A stretch of DNA of 64,000 nucleotides, taken from assembly GCA_936432065.2 (NCBI GenBank), contig OW386290.2, forward strand, positions 135,578,677-135,642,676, in the 5' to 3' direction. Below, piece after piece: positions 1 through 10,863 of the stretch. Numbering within the stretch: the stretch's first letter is position 1; every line of letters starts with the position of its first letter. The position numbers and the translations under genes are program-made. The stretch comes from Rutpela maculata (taxonomy: Eukaryota > Arthropoda > Insecta > Coleoptera > Cerambycidae). Under the pieces are notes generated by a model, which saw only the letters and a program-made list of their open reading frames with translations, did not search any database and was not told the origin of the DNA.

Positions 1-186
1 GCAGCTTTTAGACGAGAGAGACGCGCGGAGCGGGGAATCGAATAAAAGATATTCTGTTAGGGTTTACAGCCTACGTCAGCTGTAGACACTACAGGCCTCT
101 TTGTCTGTGTCTTTTGCACGGAAATCAGATATGTCTGTCTCTTTCATTCGATTTCCCGCTCCGCGCGTCTCTCTCGTCTAAGGGCT
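1..186. mobile_element. MITE-like inverted-repeat element, left end at or beyond the window edge
   Basis: The first ~47 bases (containing GACGAGAGAGACGCGCGGAG) are repeated in reverse complement at about 139-186 (CTCCGCGCGTCTCTCTCGTC). The arms enclose ~90 bp of non-coding spacer. Length and structure suit a short non-autonomous DNA transposon. The outermost bases (GCAGC / GGGCTGCTG) also pair, so the true left end may lie just outside the window and the target duplication cannot be seen. Family unknown. Confidence 0.7.
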
Positions 187-718
187 GCTGATCGAGGTAA
201 CCGTAGAGTTTACTGACCGTGCGCCGCCAATATTCTTGGCTAAAGATGTCGGTCTCGGATGACTGGGGCCGGGCAGGACTATTGCCCTTTACCCCAATAC
301 ATCGCTGTAGACCGGGGACCAGCCTCGTGCAGGGCGGGCGAGCTTACTTTACGCCGGCCCCACTCACAAATGTGAGCGGTGCAGACGATTTCGGCCCACC
401 TCCCTGGGTCCTGGCTCGTTGGACCTTGCTGGCTAAGGCCTCTTCTGGCGTTCTTCTGTCTTCGTCTTCTTTTCTTCGCCAGCTTGTTTGCCCCCCGGGG
501 GGTAGTCATCGGTCTGTTAGGTGTTTTTGGGTTTGTGGCGGGAGTGACTGCCGGTACACAACATGCCAAGAGGCATCCTGTCATCCGGATCATCGGTAGG
601 GTAAGGATGAGCTGTGTAGCTCGAGGAAGGGCAGACCTAACTGCTTTGGTAGCATTTTTGGTCTGCCCGGAGCTAGGGGGAACTGACCGTGGTAGCGATT
701 AACGTGAACAGTTCTGTA
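187..718. other. GC-rich block, unassigned
   Basis: This ~530-bp block is much richer in G and C than anything around it, with runs such as CCCCCCGGGGGG near 491. Open frames of 104-126 codons run on both strands but resemble no family I know and are expected in GC-rich DNA. A short stem (GGGCAGACC / GGTCTGCCC) lies at 628-668. It could be a LINE 5' region, a CpG-rich host segment or transferred DNA; the sequence does not decide. Confidence 0.35.
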
Positions 719-3357
719 TTAAATGGATCGCAACTCGAATGTAATGTTTGTGGAGGGCAATAAATTGGATGATTCAAAAATCATTATAAATGGGCATTTT
801 CATAAAAGTTTTCACTAAATCACTAGATTTAAAAAAAATCACCAGATCTAGTGAAATTTCACTAGACTTGGCAACACTGGACAGGACTGTAAAATGACAA
901 TTAGGTTTTTAGTTGGCCGGCCATGTTTTTCTTGTTATATAAAAATATTCAAGGTCAATCTCACAATTATAATTATCAATAATTATCACTTTTTCGTTGG
1001 CAAATTAAGGTAGAATTACAAGAAACGACTGAAAATTACCGTCAGAACCGAGAAGCAGCCCACTTTTTTAAATTTGCTGAGTACGTGTATCTATGCAAAT
1101 TTTGTATGGATATTAAAATCATTATTATTTCTGAGGGGCTCTTGTTTTTTGGGCCTTTCTTATGTAGTTTTAACGATAAACTGCCGTTGGTTTTAATTTT
1201 TTTGTCATATCTGATGACTTTTTATTACCTTTTAAATCGGCCTTAGAGAGGTTATAGTGCTCTACGCTTTATACATTTCAAATTCCATTTTATCTTCAAT
1301 AAGTCTGATGGTGTGTTTGCTGAAATCAGTTTAGAAAAAATAAATGCAATAATAAAATTATTTGGATTCCTTCGTGGACATTCTTATAGCTTCTCAGTTC
1401 TAATATGGTTTTAAAAACTAGTTTTAAGGTAGCCTTCTAGGTGTTTTCTAGAAATGCAGGAAGCTAATAGAAAAGCTTCTGACAGCTTTAAAATAGGTTT
1501 TAAGAAAGGTTTTAAAACGGCCCGAACAAGGTTTTCAAGAGCAGCACTATGCCTCACTAAGGAGTTTTATTATGAAATTTAAAAAGGCCTTAACAACCTT
1601 TTAGGCTACAAGTCGCTTTATGATGGTATTAAGGATATTGTTACAGCAGAATAGATTTTTCAAGGCATTTTGTAAATAGTTTTATAGCACCCTTGTATAC
1701 ATTTAAGAAACTAAAATTGTTCCTTGGGCATGCCTCCTAATTTTAAATAAAGCTGTTTTTTAATAATATCCTGCATTTTTAATATATAAATCTGTACAAT
1801 TTCTGCAATTCCCGTAATTTTGGCTTGTGAAGAAGTGATGGGGAGTTGTATTTGCGTTCTCTCATTACTCCTCTACTAAAAATATATCGTATCATAAATA
1901 AAAGAGTACAAAAAAAAATCATTGACCCACCTTGAGTTACCTTACCCTCACGACTATAACGTTATAAAAAAAATCCTGTAATCGTCTTTCTCTCTCCGTT
2001 TCAGCAATTTTGTTTTTCACTGTAAGGACTGGCCTATTACTTGAGAGAGCCATCCATGCCTGTTATCAACTCTCATTATCTTGCAAAATGATTAAATGTC
2101 TCCCTCTTTTAAGTTTATATTCATTGCGTACAAATAAAACTTTTGCGGGACTTTTAATTTATTTTTTCGTTTTTAGACTTTTACGGCACCTTTTATTAGC
2201 GCAAGGGACAAAAGTTTTCAACTTCTGTTTGTCTCAATTATCAGTTCTCAAAGCATCCTTCCCGGATATTAAATGATATAATGAAAATATAGAACAAATT
2301 GAAAGGAAAAAATGTCAAGTGTAGAAATTTGTTGGCTTCTAATGACAATAATAATTTATTCCTCTTTTCGGTCACAATACATGATATGGAGTAGGTCAAA
2401 TATTACACAGTTTATCTATAAACAGAACATAAAAATAAATATTGTACACAAATAAACTAGAGGAAATTAAATAATAAGTTCTCCTAGCTTCAAACGGAGG
2501 TCAAGTGGGGGAAAAGGCCAAATGTGGTGCGTGCCAGTAATTAAATGACGTCAGCGGAACTTATATTTCACCACGGGGGTTTATGGACTTTGTAATTATT
2601 TTCTGTTTCGGTCTTAGACAAATTCGGTCACACTTACTTGGTTCTGAATCCTGCTCGGCACATCTGGTCAGTAGCGGAGCTCGTGCGGCACTCACTATTC
2701 GTTCTCGTCTTCACTGGTAGCTAGCCCGTATCCCTTCGCGGCAGAAAAGTGGGAGAGATGATCAAAACTCGATGCGTTCAAGTATCAAGTGATGTATGAT
2801 GAAATATTTTCACCAAAGCGGATTTAGTTATGAAAATATTCACAGTCAAATTGTAGCGACTTAAAATAATTTTATTGAAATATTTCCGTCGTCTTGCGGG
2901 TTTTAATAAGTAATACTAAAATTAATATATTCATAACAAATTATTTGGGTGCAACTAGGCCTGTCAAGATGCGCTTCGTTACGGGGTCTAGTATGTTTAC
3001 TTGAAACATGTAACGGTTCATTTTTAACATCTAAGAATCATTTGTCTAAACTACGAAATTTACTACATTTTATATATTTTCCGTCATGGAAATATTTTTA
3101 AATCCGACTCTGTGCGCGCGAAGTATAAGCAAATAATATTTTCAGTTTTAATATCCCGACATTGTTATTGAAGTCAAAGCTTCGGGTGATATCGTAATAT
3201 ATTGTGCCTCCATCCATGGGAGTTATAAATAGATTTTAGAGACAATTTTTAGGATTCCAGTACAAGATTTCGACCAGTACAGCCGCGAGGCGTGCTGGTT
3301 GAATTTACTAAAATGTAGAATCAATGTGACTTCCTGAAATCGTATCGTCGATAACTA
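719..3357. other. AT-rich stretch with no recognised gene
   Basis: No coding pattern, tRNA or clear repeat was recognised. A small imperfect hairpin built on CACTAGATTT / CCAGATCTAGTG lies near 820-870. The 88-codon frame at 2010-2276 is hydrophobic and low in complexity, resembles nothing familiar and is probably chance. A somewhat GC-richer part at 2500-2780 could be host sequence. Confidence 0.5.
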
Positions 3358-3673
3358 GCTATAGTCGGAGCAACGGATATTTGAACTGACGTCATCATCC
3401 TATAGTGCCTGAACTAATTCATTGAAGGATGACAATGATTTCATACCACAGGCGGAGCAATTTTTATTAATAAAATAATAATAACATTAATAATAGTTAA
3501 TAATAATAAATTGGAACTGGACTAGACATCAAAAATGGGAATGGCATTGGCAGTAGGCTCAATTCAAACAGAAGCCAGAAATATAGCTTTATAATGAACT
3601 AATTGCGTTACAAGCAATATGTGCGCCATTGACGATTGAATCAAGATGCGTTTCTATGTACTCTAGACGTACG

Positions 3674-3729
3674 CGTTACCATTATTCTCATATCTAACGC
3701 GCAGGACGAGCCTGCGTAGATCGTAGGCT
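3674..3729. repeat. Target site duplication, copy 1 (LINE 3' side)
   Basis: These 56 bp (start CGTTACCATTATTCTCATAT, end GATCGTAGGCT) match 4925-4980 with three substitutions and adjoin the LINE A tail. Confidence 0.8.
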
Positions 3730-4924
3730 TTTTTTTTCCGAGGTGGAAATCCTTTATGGACACCTGAACGGTAGTGTGGGACTCACCTCTAGGCATACCC
3801 ACTAAAACCACCCCTCTTCAGTGTATGATGTATCCTGGAACCGCTCTCGCTTCTCTTCAGGATACACGTCAATCGTTATTCAATGTATAGATGTTGTTTT
3901 TTTTTTTCGTGACTTTGTTCCCTGTATTCCCTCTAGTTGTGCAAATGGTATAGGTCGGGATTCCTCTCATCTTCTCCTTTATGCACGACGATCCGTGTAA
4001 TAGCTGTTTCGGCCTTTGCCCAGTTGTCTTCAGATTGCAGCATGAATTCCACAAGCTCATCCGGCCCTACACGATTTATGCCTCGTCTCTCCTCCACCCA
4101 TCTGTTGCAGTGGAGGACTGTGTGCTCTGCATCGTCTATTTCGCCACAATATGCTCACTCTACCCTTTCCTTGACCAGTAAATCCACTGGAGGGATCCCT
4201 GCTACCACCAGCACTGCCTCGTACGAGACTGTCCGATAGGCGCATATAATATGACTGAATGCACCACGCCACAAAGCACTCTTCTTTTGCTGGCCTTTGG
4301 CCCCTTCGTGTTGCACATCACTCTTCCCAGAGCGGTTGCCGATTTCCCCGCTTTTTCCGCCGTTTTTGTTATGTAACACCTGAATGTTAGTTTTGGGTCC
4401 AGCCAGATTCCGAGGTATTTAAGTCCATTCCCCGGTCTAATTTCCATCTGTCCAACCCTGATGGTGACAGGCTGGGCAGTTCTTTTCCTTGTGATCATCA
4501 CTGCTTCAGTTTTTTCCGGAGCAAGTTTTAATTTTATGCTCCGCAGCCATTCCTCTATTCTCTCAATAGTGGCATTCGCCTTCTCCTCGATTAGCCCTGT
4601 CCAGTTTCCAGTCACAGTTAGGACAAGATCGTCGGCGTAGCCCATTTGCGAGGGGAATCCGTAGGACGTCGTCGAACATAATGTTCCACAGTGTTGGCCT
4701 GAGTACCGAACCCTGTGGGACACCGCAGGTCACGTTTCTCCATTCAAATGTGCTATTTGCGTCCATCCCTATTTGCCTATCACTGAAGTAACTCTTAATG
4801 ATATTAATGATATAAGGTGCCACTTCCAATCTCTCTAGTTTGCTTATAGTCGCTCCCCATCCTGCAGTGTTAAATACGTTCCTGATATCAAGGGTGACGA
4901 TTAAGCACATTCTCTTTGCCTCCA
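3730..4924 (-). mobile_element. 5'-truncated R1-clade-like LINE insertion
   Basis: The segment reads on the minus strand as the last third of an R1-type reverse transcriptase ORF followed by a 3' UTR. The UTR contains AGTGGGTATGCCTAGAGGTG and GAGTCCCACACT and ends in an A tail (T run at 3729-3737 on the plus strand). It is flanked by 56-bp direct repeats with three mismatches. The tail abuts one repeat directly and the 5' truncation point abuts the other, as expected of target-primed reverse transcription. Confidence 0.85.
4000..4924 (-). pseudogene. R1-like LINE reverse transcriptase, C-terminal part, frameshifted
   Basis: The minus-strand frames show reverse transcriptase palm motifs: VTLDIRNVFNTAGW, then GVPQGSVLRPTLWN, then GYADDLVLTVTG with the catalytic YADD. 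Downstream come a thumb region (GLKYLGIWLDPKL) and a C-terminal zinc-knuckle-like stretch in a third frame (YCGEIDDAEHTVLHCNRW, about 4080-4130). At least two frameshifts separate them, near 4650-4680 and near 4150, so no working protein is possible. The gene begins mid-domain because the element is 5' truncated. The apparent methionine start at 4991 lies in the target duplication and is not part of the gene. R1 clade is inferred from the motif set and the 3' UTR style. Confidence 0.85.
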
Positions 4925-4980
4925 CGTTACCATTATTCTCATATCTAACGTGCAGAACGAGCATGCGTAGATCGTAGGCT
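4925..4980. repeat. Target site duplication, copy 2 (LINE 5' side)
   Basis: Second copy of the 56-bp direct repeat, adjoining the 5' truncation point of the LINE. It stays open in frame with the LINE by chance, which lengthens the apparent ORF. Confidence 0.8.
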
Positions 4981-5116
4981 GTGAAAGACATACATTCTTA
5001 TATCCATTCCGGGAAGTTCGATGGTAAGGAGTGAGACGCCAATATACAAACGAGGGTCTTTGATCGCTACCTGCATTAGTGATGTCAGTTCAAAGATCCA
5101 TTGCTCCGACTATATA

Positions 5117-5686
5117 GAATTTGTATTATGTAGTTATAAAGTAGTGACTGCATCTAGATTCCAGCACGAGTACTCAACGATTTGAGACGTTGTTATGGTC
5201 CCTGTGTTTAATTTGCCAACTAATGGAGTAAATTTGACTCCCTGGTTTCGCAATCTGATACCTACCTATCGAATTTGTATTATGTAGTTGTCATAAGTGA
5301 ATACGACGATTTTCCTGTAATGACTATAAGTAAATAACCTTTATCTTATTCCAAATGGGGCCAACTACAGATGGCAGTTTATAAGAGCTATATTCCGTAC
5401 ATCATTGCTGTTTACGGCGTCCCGACGACGTACTTCTTAAGTGTAGTGCGGTCTTCTGAATCTACTTTCGTTTGGATTGCTATTGATTAAACGTACGTTT
5501 ATGCCTGATTTTTGTTTGAACAGGTAAAATGAATTTATTTCGTGAGTGCGTTGTACTCTTTGCTAAATATTTATTTAGATATTTTCGTATATAGTTTCTT
5601 ATTGTTTAGTAATTTATTATCAAAATATTAAATCTTTCAATGCTGGGATATTAACCGTTTTATCTAATCTAATAAATTAGGATTTT
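5117..5686. other. AT-rich stretch with no recognised gene
   Basis: No gene is seen. The string GAATTTGTATTATGTAGTT occurs twice, near 5117 and near 5271, so part of this stretch is duplicated. Confidence 0.4.
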
Positions 5687-6564
5687 TATTTACTAGTAAA
5701 ATATTTTTGTCGAACTCCTCTATACGTTTCCTTAAATACATAAGGAATAAAAACCAGACTGAAATCAACAGCCATTCTCCGGACTAATGCCCCGCCGAGC
5801 GTTGAATTGCAAATTACAAGCCTGGCCGCGTTAAGTGCAATAACTGTGTATTGACACAAAACGTTTCGATTGCATCAGGCACCAGCCGAAAGACTTATTC
5901 CTAATCAAAGGAGCTCTCAGCCAGCCACACCACACCACTTTCAGACTGCAGTTTCGAGCTATTGGCTCTCGTCAGTGCAAAGTAGGTCTGAGATGGCTGG
6001 AACGAGGCACTTGTTCACTCTTGGTACATGACGAGATTTATAAATCCACGACATGCAACAAAAATAGCAGGCTCCATCTAGCGGCTGATGTCCATTACAA
6101 TTGAAACAGCAGTAGCCCTGACATGGGCACAGTTAGTAGGTATGCTTTTAGAGGGCAAACTATTTACTAGTGAAATATTTTTGTCGAACTCCTCTATACG
6201 TTTCCTTAAATATATAAGGAATAAAAACCCTACTGCCAACCAACAGCTATTCTCCGGACTAATACCCTGCCGAGTGCTGATTTACAAATTACAAGCCTGG
6301 CCACGTTAAGTGCAATAACTGTGTATTGACACAAAACGCTAAAATTTCGATTGCATCAGACACCAGCCGAAACACTTATTCCTAATCAAAGGAGCTCTCG
6401 TGCTAGCCACTCCACGCCACTTGCAGACTGCAGATTTATAAAACCACGACATGCAACAAAAATGGCAGGCTCCATCTAGCGGCTGATGTCCATTACAATC
6501 GAAATAGCAGTAGCCCTGACATGTGCACAATTAGTAGGTTTTGCCCTCTAAAAGCATACCTACT
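5687..6564. repeat. Head-to-tail dimer of a ~0.4-0.47 kb repeat
   Basis: Unit 1 (5687-6160) and unit 2 (6161-6564) start alike (TTTACTAGTRAAATATTTTT) and stay highly similar through GGAGCTCTC to CCATCTAGCGGCTGATG. Unit 2 lacks ~85 bp of unit 1 (about 5950-6035). Both end at TAGTAGG plus a ~20-bp segment that is in opposite orientation in the two units (TATGCTTTTAGAGGGC in the first, GCCCTCTAAAAGCATA in the second). TAGGATTTTTA flanks the dimer on both sides and may be a target duplication. Family unknown; no coding potential. Confidence 0.8.
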
Positions 6565-7555
6565 AGGATTTTTAGGTTTAGTTCAACCTTTTAGAGATGC
6601 ACTGAAGTTATTTTCTAAGGAACAAAGTACAGTGGTGATATGTGTAAAAGCACATCATTTTTGTAAATTTGAGTTAAACATGCTACTATTCATTTAATTT
6701 CATTTTAAATGTACCTTTGCTTATTCGTAGACGTTTATTTATTGATTTTATAACATCGAAAAACGTTGTTTGTCATTAATATTGTAATTAATATCTTTGA
6801 TTACTATTTAGAGTTGGCATCCAATTTCTATGTAATATTATGCATTGCAGTTTTTGTGTATATTCCTGGACATTTTGTCTACTGGCTACAGCTTACAGCT
6901 ACAGATTATCTGTTACCTTTTTCTAATCCTGCCTAGATCCACTAAAATTTGAATCATCCTGTACTACACGCCTCTTGATGGAAAAACGTGAACAAAATTA
7001 ATATTTTAACAGGCTCTCAATATTATTAGTAAAAGCGTTAAATAATTCTCTACAGTCGAGATGCTTGTTATCATGTTGTTTTTGGCTGGTTTTTTATTGC
7101 ATACATTAAATATGTAAGACAACGCTCTTGCGCTGCTTTATTTTTGATATTTCGATCACGGCGCTTCATCGTTTTAAAGCGAGAATGAAAAAAAATCGCT
7201 TGAATATACTTAGACGTTTGTTTATGTTCAGTTATTTATTTAATTATTTATTAATTTATACTATTCTACAGAGCCAATCACAGAATATAAAAAAGACAGA
7301 AAAAGTGTATGCTATATAGATTAGGTATATTATGTTTCCTATATTTATAATTTTTTGCGTAAATTGGTATTTTCTTTCGTAATTTCTCATTTAGTTGATA
7401 GTTACAGAGCCTCATAATGTGTGGGGAAAAACTAAGCGATTTTGCCAGTTGTACAGAGTGAAAAAAAATTATATAACTGTTATAATTTTTTGGATGCCAA
7501 TATTTAAAGAAAATGTGTCGTTAGAAATGTTTATTTTGAACTTGGATCTCAAAAG
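6565..7555. other. AT-rich stretch with no recognised gene
   Basis: Only short chance frames. The 63-codon frame at 7128-7319 is low in complexity and resembles nothing known. Confidence 0.45.
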
Positions 7556-7559
7556 CGAC

Positions 7560-8215
7560 ATGTAGCGGCACTCATTAGTGCCGCTACAGGTCGTCTGATA
7601 CAAACAGTTCAAAATGCTTGCATGCGCTTTACGAACAATATTCCCTTTATAAATCACAATACTCCTTACTTAAATGAAAATTCTATCCTAAATATGAAAA
7701 ATAGACGTATATCGCACATGTACGGACTCATTTATAAAGTGATGACTACTGTTGAGCCCCGCTACCTACGAGACAAGTTTTTAGTCCATAATCATGATCA
7801 AAATACAAGGCATATGCAAGATTTAAGAATACCGAAACACAAATCCTCCGCTTACCAAAAGTCATTCACATGCAATCCATATGTGGAACAGGCTGGATTC
7901 AAACATTTAATTGTAAAATAAAAAGTATGCTGCTTGCGGATCAAAATGTTGCCACCTAAAATCAACGGTACCCTTCCCTGCATGCACCATTTTAATAACA
8001 AAATTTCTCCGATAAATTGTTCTGATTTGATCTCCCTCCCCTGCACCAGTGGCGTAACATCGTAGTACACTTTTATTCTTATTTTATTGTACTTAGTTTA
8101 AACTATAGATTACTTCCTTTTTGTTAGGGCCATTGGAAGAGCACCATCTAGGTGAAATGTTTACCTGTTTACCATATATGTTTTATTTTTATGGTAAATA
8201 AAGATAAAAAAAAAT
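7560..8215 (+). mobile_element. 3' end of a CR1/Jockey-like LINE
   Basis: A reverse transcriptase C-terminal remnant is followed by a short 3' UTR ending in AAATAAAGATAAAAAAAAA near 8214, a typical polyadenylated LINE end. The 5' truncation lies close to a perfect hairpin at 7560-7587 (TGTAGCGGCAC, six-base loop, GTGCCGCTACA). Confidence 0.7.
7583..8075 (+). pseudogene. LINE reverse transcriptase C-terminus (CR1/Jockey type)
   Basis: Reading from about 7592 gives RLIQTVQNACMRFTNNIPF followed by HNTPYLNENSILNMKNRR and later LRIPKHKSSAYQKSF. This spacing is characteristic of the region after the thumb in CR1/Jockey-superfamily reverse transcriptases (conserved Q-N-A-C-R-F-I, T-P-Y-L, R-R and the P-x-H-x-T/S-x-x-x-x-x-S-F block). 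The frame stops at 7920, and the usual W-N-x-L-P segment that should follow is shifted or lost. The upstream palm and thumb are absent. Not functional. Confidence 0.75.
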
Positions 8216-8282
8216 ACTTGATAAATTATGTGCCCAACTTTTTCAAACCTCTGAACATACGAATACATTTTCAAAGTTAAAT

Positions 8283-8375
8283 TACACAGACCCACCAAAA
8301 AATTTCGTGAGCGAGAATTAAGATCCTCTTTTCCTTATGTTTTTCGGGGCGCTGAACACGAATCTGAAGTCAGAA
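8283..8375. repeat. Outer left terminal inverted repeat of the composite
   Basis: Starts ACACAGACCCACCAAAAAA, contains CGTGAGCGAGAATTAAGAT, and pairs with 12228-12321. Confidence 0.7.
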
Positions 8376-8384
8376 TAGCATGTG

Positions 8385-8665
8385 GACGAATTTTCGAGCT
8401 ACAGGTAAAAATTGGACGAAAATCGTGAAAACTCGGTATTTGTGATATTTCCAGGTTTGAAATGAATAGAAAAGATTTAGGAGACATGGAAATATCATTT
8501 AATATTTTCCAATGCATTCCATTAGTTGATAAAACCTCACTTTGGACCGCACCATTATACAAAATTTCCGAGGATGTTGCTCCAAACGGTGGTTTATAAA
8601 CATATTCATGTAGATTGATTTGGGATTGTACTTGTGTTCGCGGTGCTGAGCAGAACTGCACACAA
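8385..8665. repeat. Inner inverted repeat X, left arm
   Basis: Contains TGTGGACGAATTTTCGAGCT, GATATTTCCAGGTTTGAAAT and CGGTGCTGAGCAGAACTGCA, all found in reverse complement at 10090-10275. The left arm has ~100 bp of extra sequence (about 8490-8600) missing from the right arm. Confidence 0.75.
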
Positions 8666-8689
8666 TAAAGGAGGCGATAGTAGTGATGG

Positions 8690-9847
8690 AAATAGCTCTG
8701 GAGATGATGGTTACGCTTCATTTGCCAGAAAAAGCAAAGAAGCACAAAAGCTTACACAGGCAGAACTCAGTGACTTGCCCCTGAATTATTGGCTTCCAGA
8801 TTGAGAGCGAAAAACGTTTTAAAAAAGGTACTAAGGTTTCCTTAGAGATAGAGATAAAGCTTTCCGACAATATTTCTTCCAAGATTCAAATTTAGTGTAT
8901 TGCAATAATATTAACGGGTTGATGAATGAGTTAAATCCAAATATATACAAAGCAGACGAGTGGCGATTGTTCATTGACTCATCAAAGAGAAGCCTCAAAG
9001 GAGTATTACTGCATAATACAAATAAATATGCCGCTGTACCCATAGCACATTCGACAGTGTTGGAAGAAAAGTACACCAATCTAGAGATGATATTAAAAAA
9101 ATATATATATGAAGAACATAAGTGGCAAATTTGTGGTGATCTTAAAATTACTTCCATGATTTTAGGTCAACAGTCAGGATTTACAAAATATCCTTGCTTC
9201 CTTTGTGAATGGGATAGAGTATCGAAACAATCACTACAAAAAAAAGATCTGGCCCACGCGATCGTGCCTCTTACCGGGTGATAAGAATATAATAGAGCAA
9301 CCACTAGTTGAACCGTCGAAAATCCTCCTTCCATATAAAATTAGACGTGATGAAGCAGTTTGTAAAAGCGCTTGATAAACAGGGTGACAGCTTTGCATAT
9401 TTGAGTCGAACATTCAGTCAGTTGTCGTAAGCTAAACTTAAGGAAGGAATTTTTGATAAACCCCCAGATTCGAAAGATTTTGAGGGATTATATGTGATAG
9501 CTTTAAGCCAGTAGTTCATCAGTTCCTAGGGAATCATAGAAGTGATGACTACGAAAGCTGAGATGATCAAGAATTACCAAAAATTAGGTTGTTTAATGAA
9601 TTTAAAATTTCATTTCCTTTACTGGCATCTAAGTTATTTCCCTGACAATCTAGGTGACTTCAGTGAAGGGCAAGGCGAGCGATTCCATCACGATATCAAG
9701 AAAATGGGGATGGGATATCAATATGATGGCAGACTTTCGTTGGTCATTAAAGAGAGAAACAGTCCAAGAGGCACATGAACAAAAAAGAAATCCATTGCGT
9801 AGATCATTCGATGATAAAAGAGTCAGGAAACGGGCAAAAAATAACTG
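8690..9847 (+). pseudogene. Insect DDE-like transposase remnant, family unassigned
   Basis: In pieces this reads like a protein I recognise as very common in multicopy form in insect genomes. In order: KLTQAELSDL (about 8747), RDKAFRQYFFQ, LVYCNNINGLM, WRLFIDSSKRSLKGVLLHN (about 8960), WQICGDLK, KYPCFLCEWD (about 9190), and GERFHHDIKKM (about 9678). The acidic residues in FIDSSK, CGDLK and GERFH could be a D-D-E triad; that is inference, not established here. Stops and frameshifts at about 8812, 9282, 9430 and 9775 break the frame into at least four parts. It sits between inverted arms X, which supports its being the element's own gene. The tail (KRNPLRRSFDDKRVRKRAK) is strongly basic. Confidence 0.7.
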
Positions 9848-10089
9848 ATCTCCAAATTTAGAGGAATCCGTTTCAATAAACGAATTAAGTTACTCCAATG
9901 AAAATAGAGAGATAAATTCAGACCGATAAATGTTGAAACGCTCAAATAAAAAGATGATTGTAATAGAGGTGCAAGGTCGTCCGAAGATAAGCGTCAAAAG
10001 GTTTCACAAGTCGATGCCGGCGAGGGTCCAATCTCACAGGCTGAGTGTTCCATACAATCCCGACATATAATTCCCGCCTCTTTTCATTG

Positions 10090-10275
10090 TTCTTTCTGTG
10101 TGTGCAGTTCTGCTCAGCACCGCGAATACAAGTACAATCCCGAATCAATCTACATGAATATGTCTCTCAAATTTTTTCTATTCATTTTGAACCTGGAAAT
10201 ATCACAAATCAAGATTTTTCATGATTTTCGTCCATTTTCTAGCTCGAACATTCGTCCACAAACATGCTATACTCC
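10090..10275. repeat. Inner inverted repeat X, right arm
   Basis: Reverse complement of parts of 8385-8665. It runs directly into the left arm of repeat Y; the shared junction reads TATACTCCGGTCAAAATAG. Confidence 0.75.
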
Positions 10276-10560
10276 GGTCAAAATAGACATTCACCCTTGC
10301 ATAAATTTCTAAGAAGCTAAAAATGTACATGAACGTTAGGAATACCATTATAATGAAGTTGTGAAAAGTCCCCATTGATCCCGTGTGTGCAAAAAATTTT
10401 ATGCGAGGTCAAAGTTCGCAAAAATGGAATTTTAGCGAAACGGTTAGTTTTATGATAAAAATTATAGATCTTTCAATTCTCTACAAAATTGGTCCTTTCA
10501 CTTTTTTCCCTAAAATTCACCTTTTTTTAGAAAAAGCCATTCTAAAGCTATATTCTCCAT
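10268..10560. repeat. Inner inverted repeat Y, left arm
   Basis: Holds TACATGAACGTTAGG, GTGAAAAGTCCCCATTGATC and GCGAGGTCAAAGTTCGCAAA, found in reverse complement at 11885-12235 and again in the element at 32.9-34.8 kb. It also contains the recurring GAAACGGTTAGTTTTATGAT module described in the findings. Confidence 0.85.
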
Positions 10561-10863
10561 AATATGCATGACTACGCTGCCTATGTACATTATGGACGTA
10601 TAAGTAAAATTATTAGTCTGCGTGACTAATACATTAATATTGAATGATAATTCTAAGAATATGAGATGAAAACAAACCCAGTCGGTCCCTAATTTTATGT
10701 GACAACGTGGCCTTGAGCAACATCTGTCTGCTATTCAATTGTGAACGTGGCAGTGTCCGTCTACCTGCTCTTTTTTCTAAGGTCCCAACGAAATACCGTT
10801 AGTCTTAAACGTTCCCTCGTAGTGAAAACACGTGGTTATTGCAAATATTCTTAACTAAAGTTT

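Larger units (their letters stand above)
3358..5116. mobile_element. Inverted-repeat element interrupted by a LINE
   Basis: About 38 bp at 3358-3396 (core TATAGTCGGAGCAAC and TTTGAACTGACGTCA) recur in reverse complement at 5079-5116 with about 4 mismatches. The repeats enclose 1.7 kb, of which ~1.25 kb is the R1-like LINE insertion plus its target duplication. Without that insertion the element would be ~500 bp, a normal MITE size. No target duplication was identified. Confidence 0.55.

Noticed and set aside
279..702. Overlapping ORFs of 104-126 codons in the GC-rich block
   Set aside because: Three overlapping frames on both strands with no motif; expected from high GC.
4563..4991. Methionine start of the LINE ORF at 4991
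   Set aside because: The first ~20 codons lie in the target site duplication and flank, not in the LINE.
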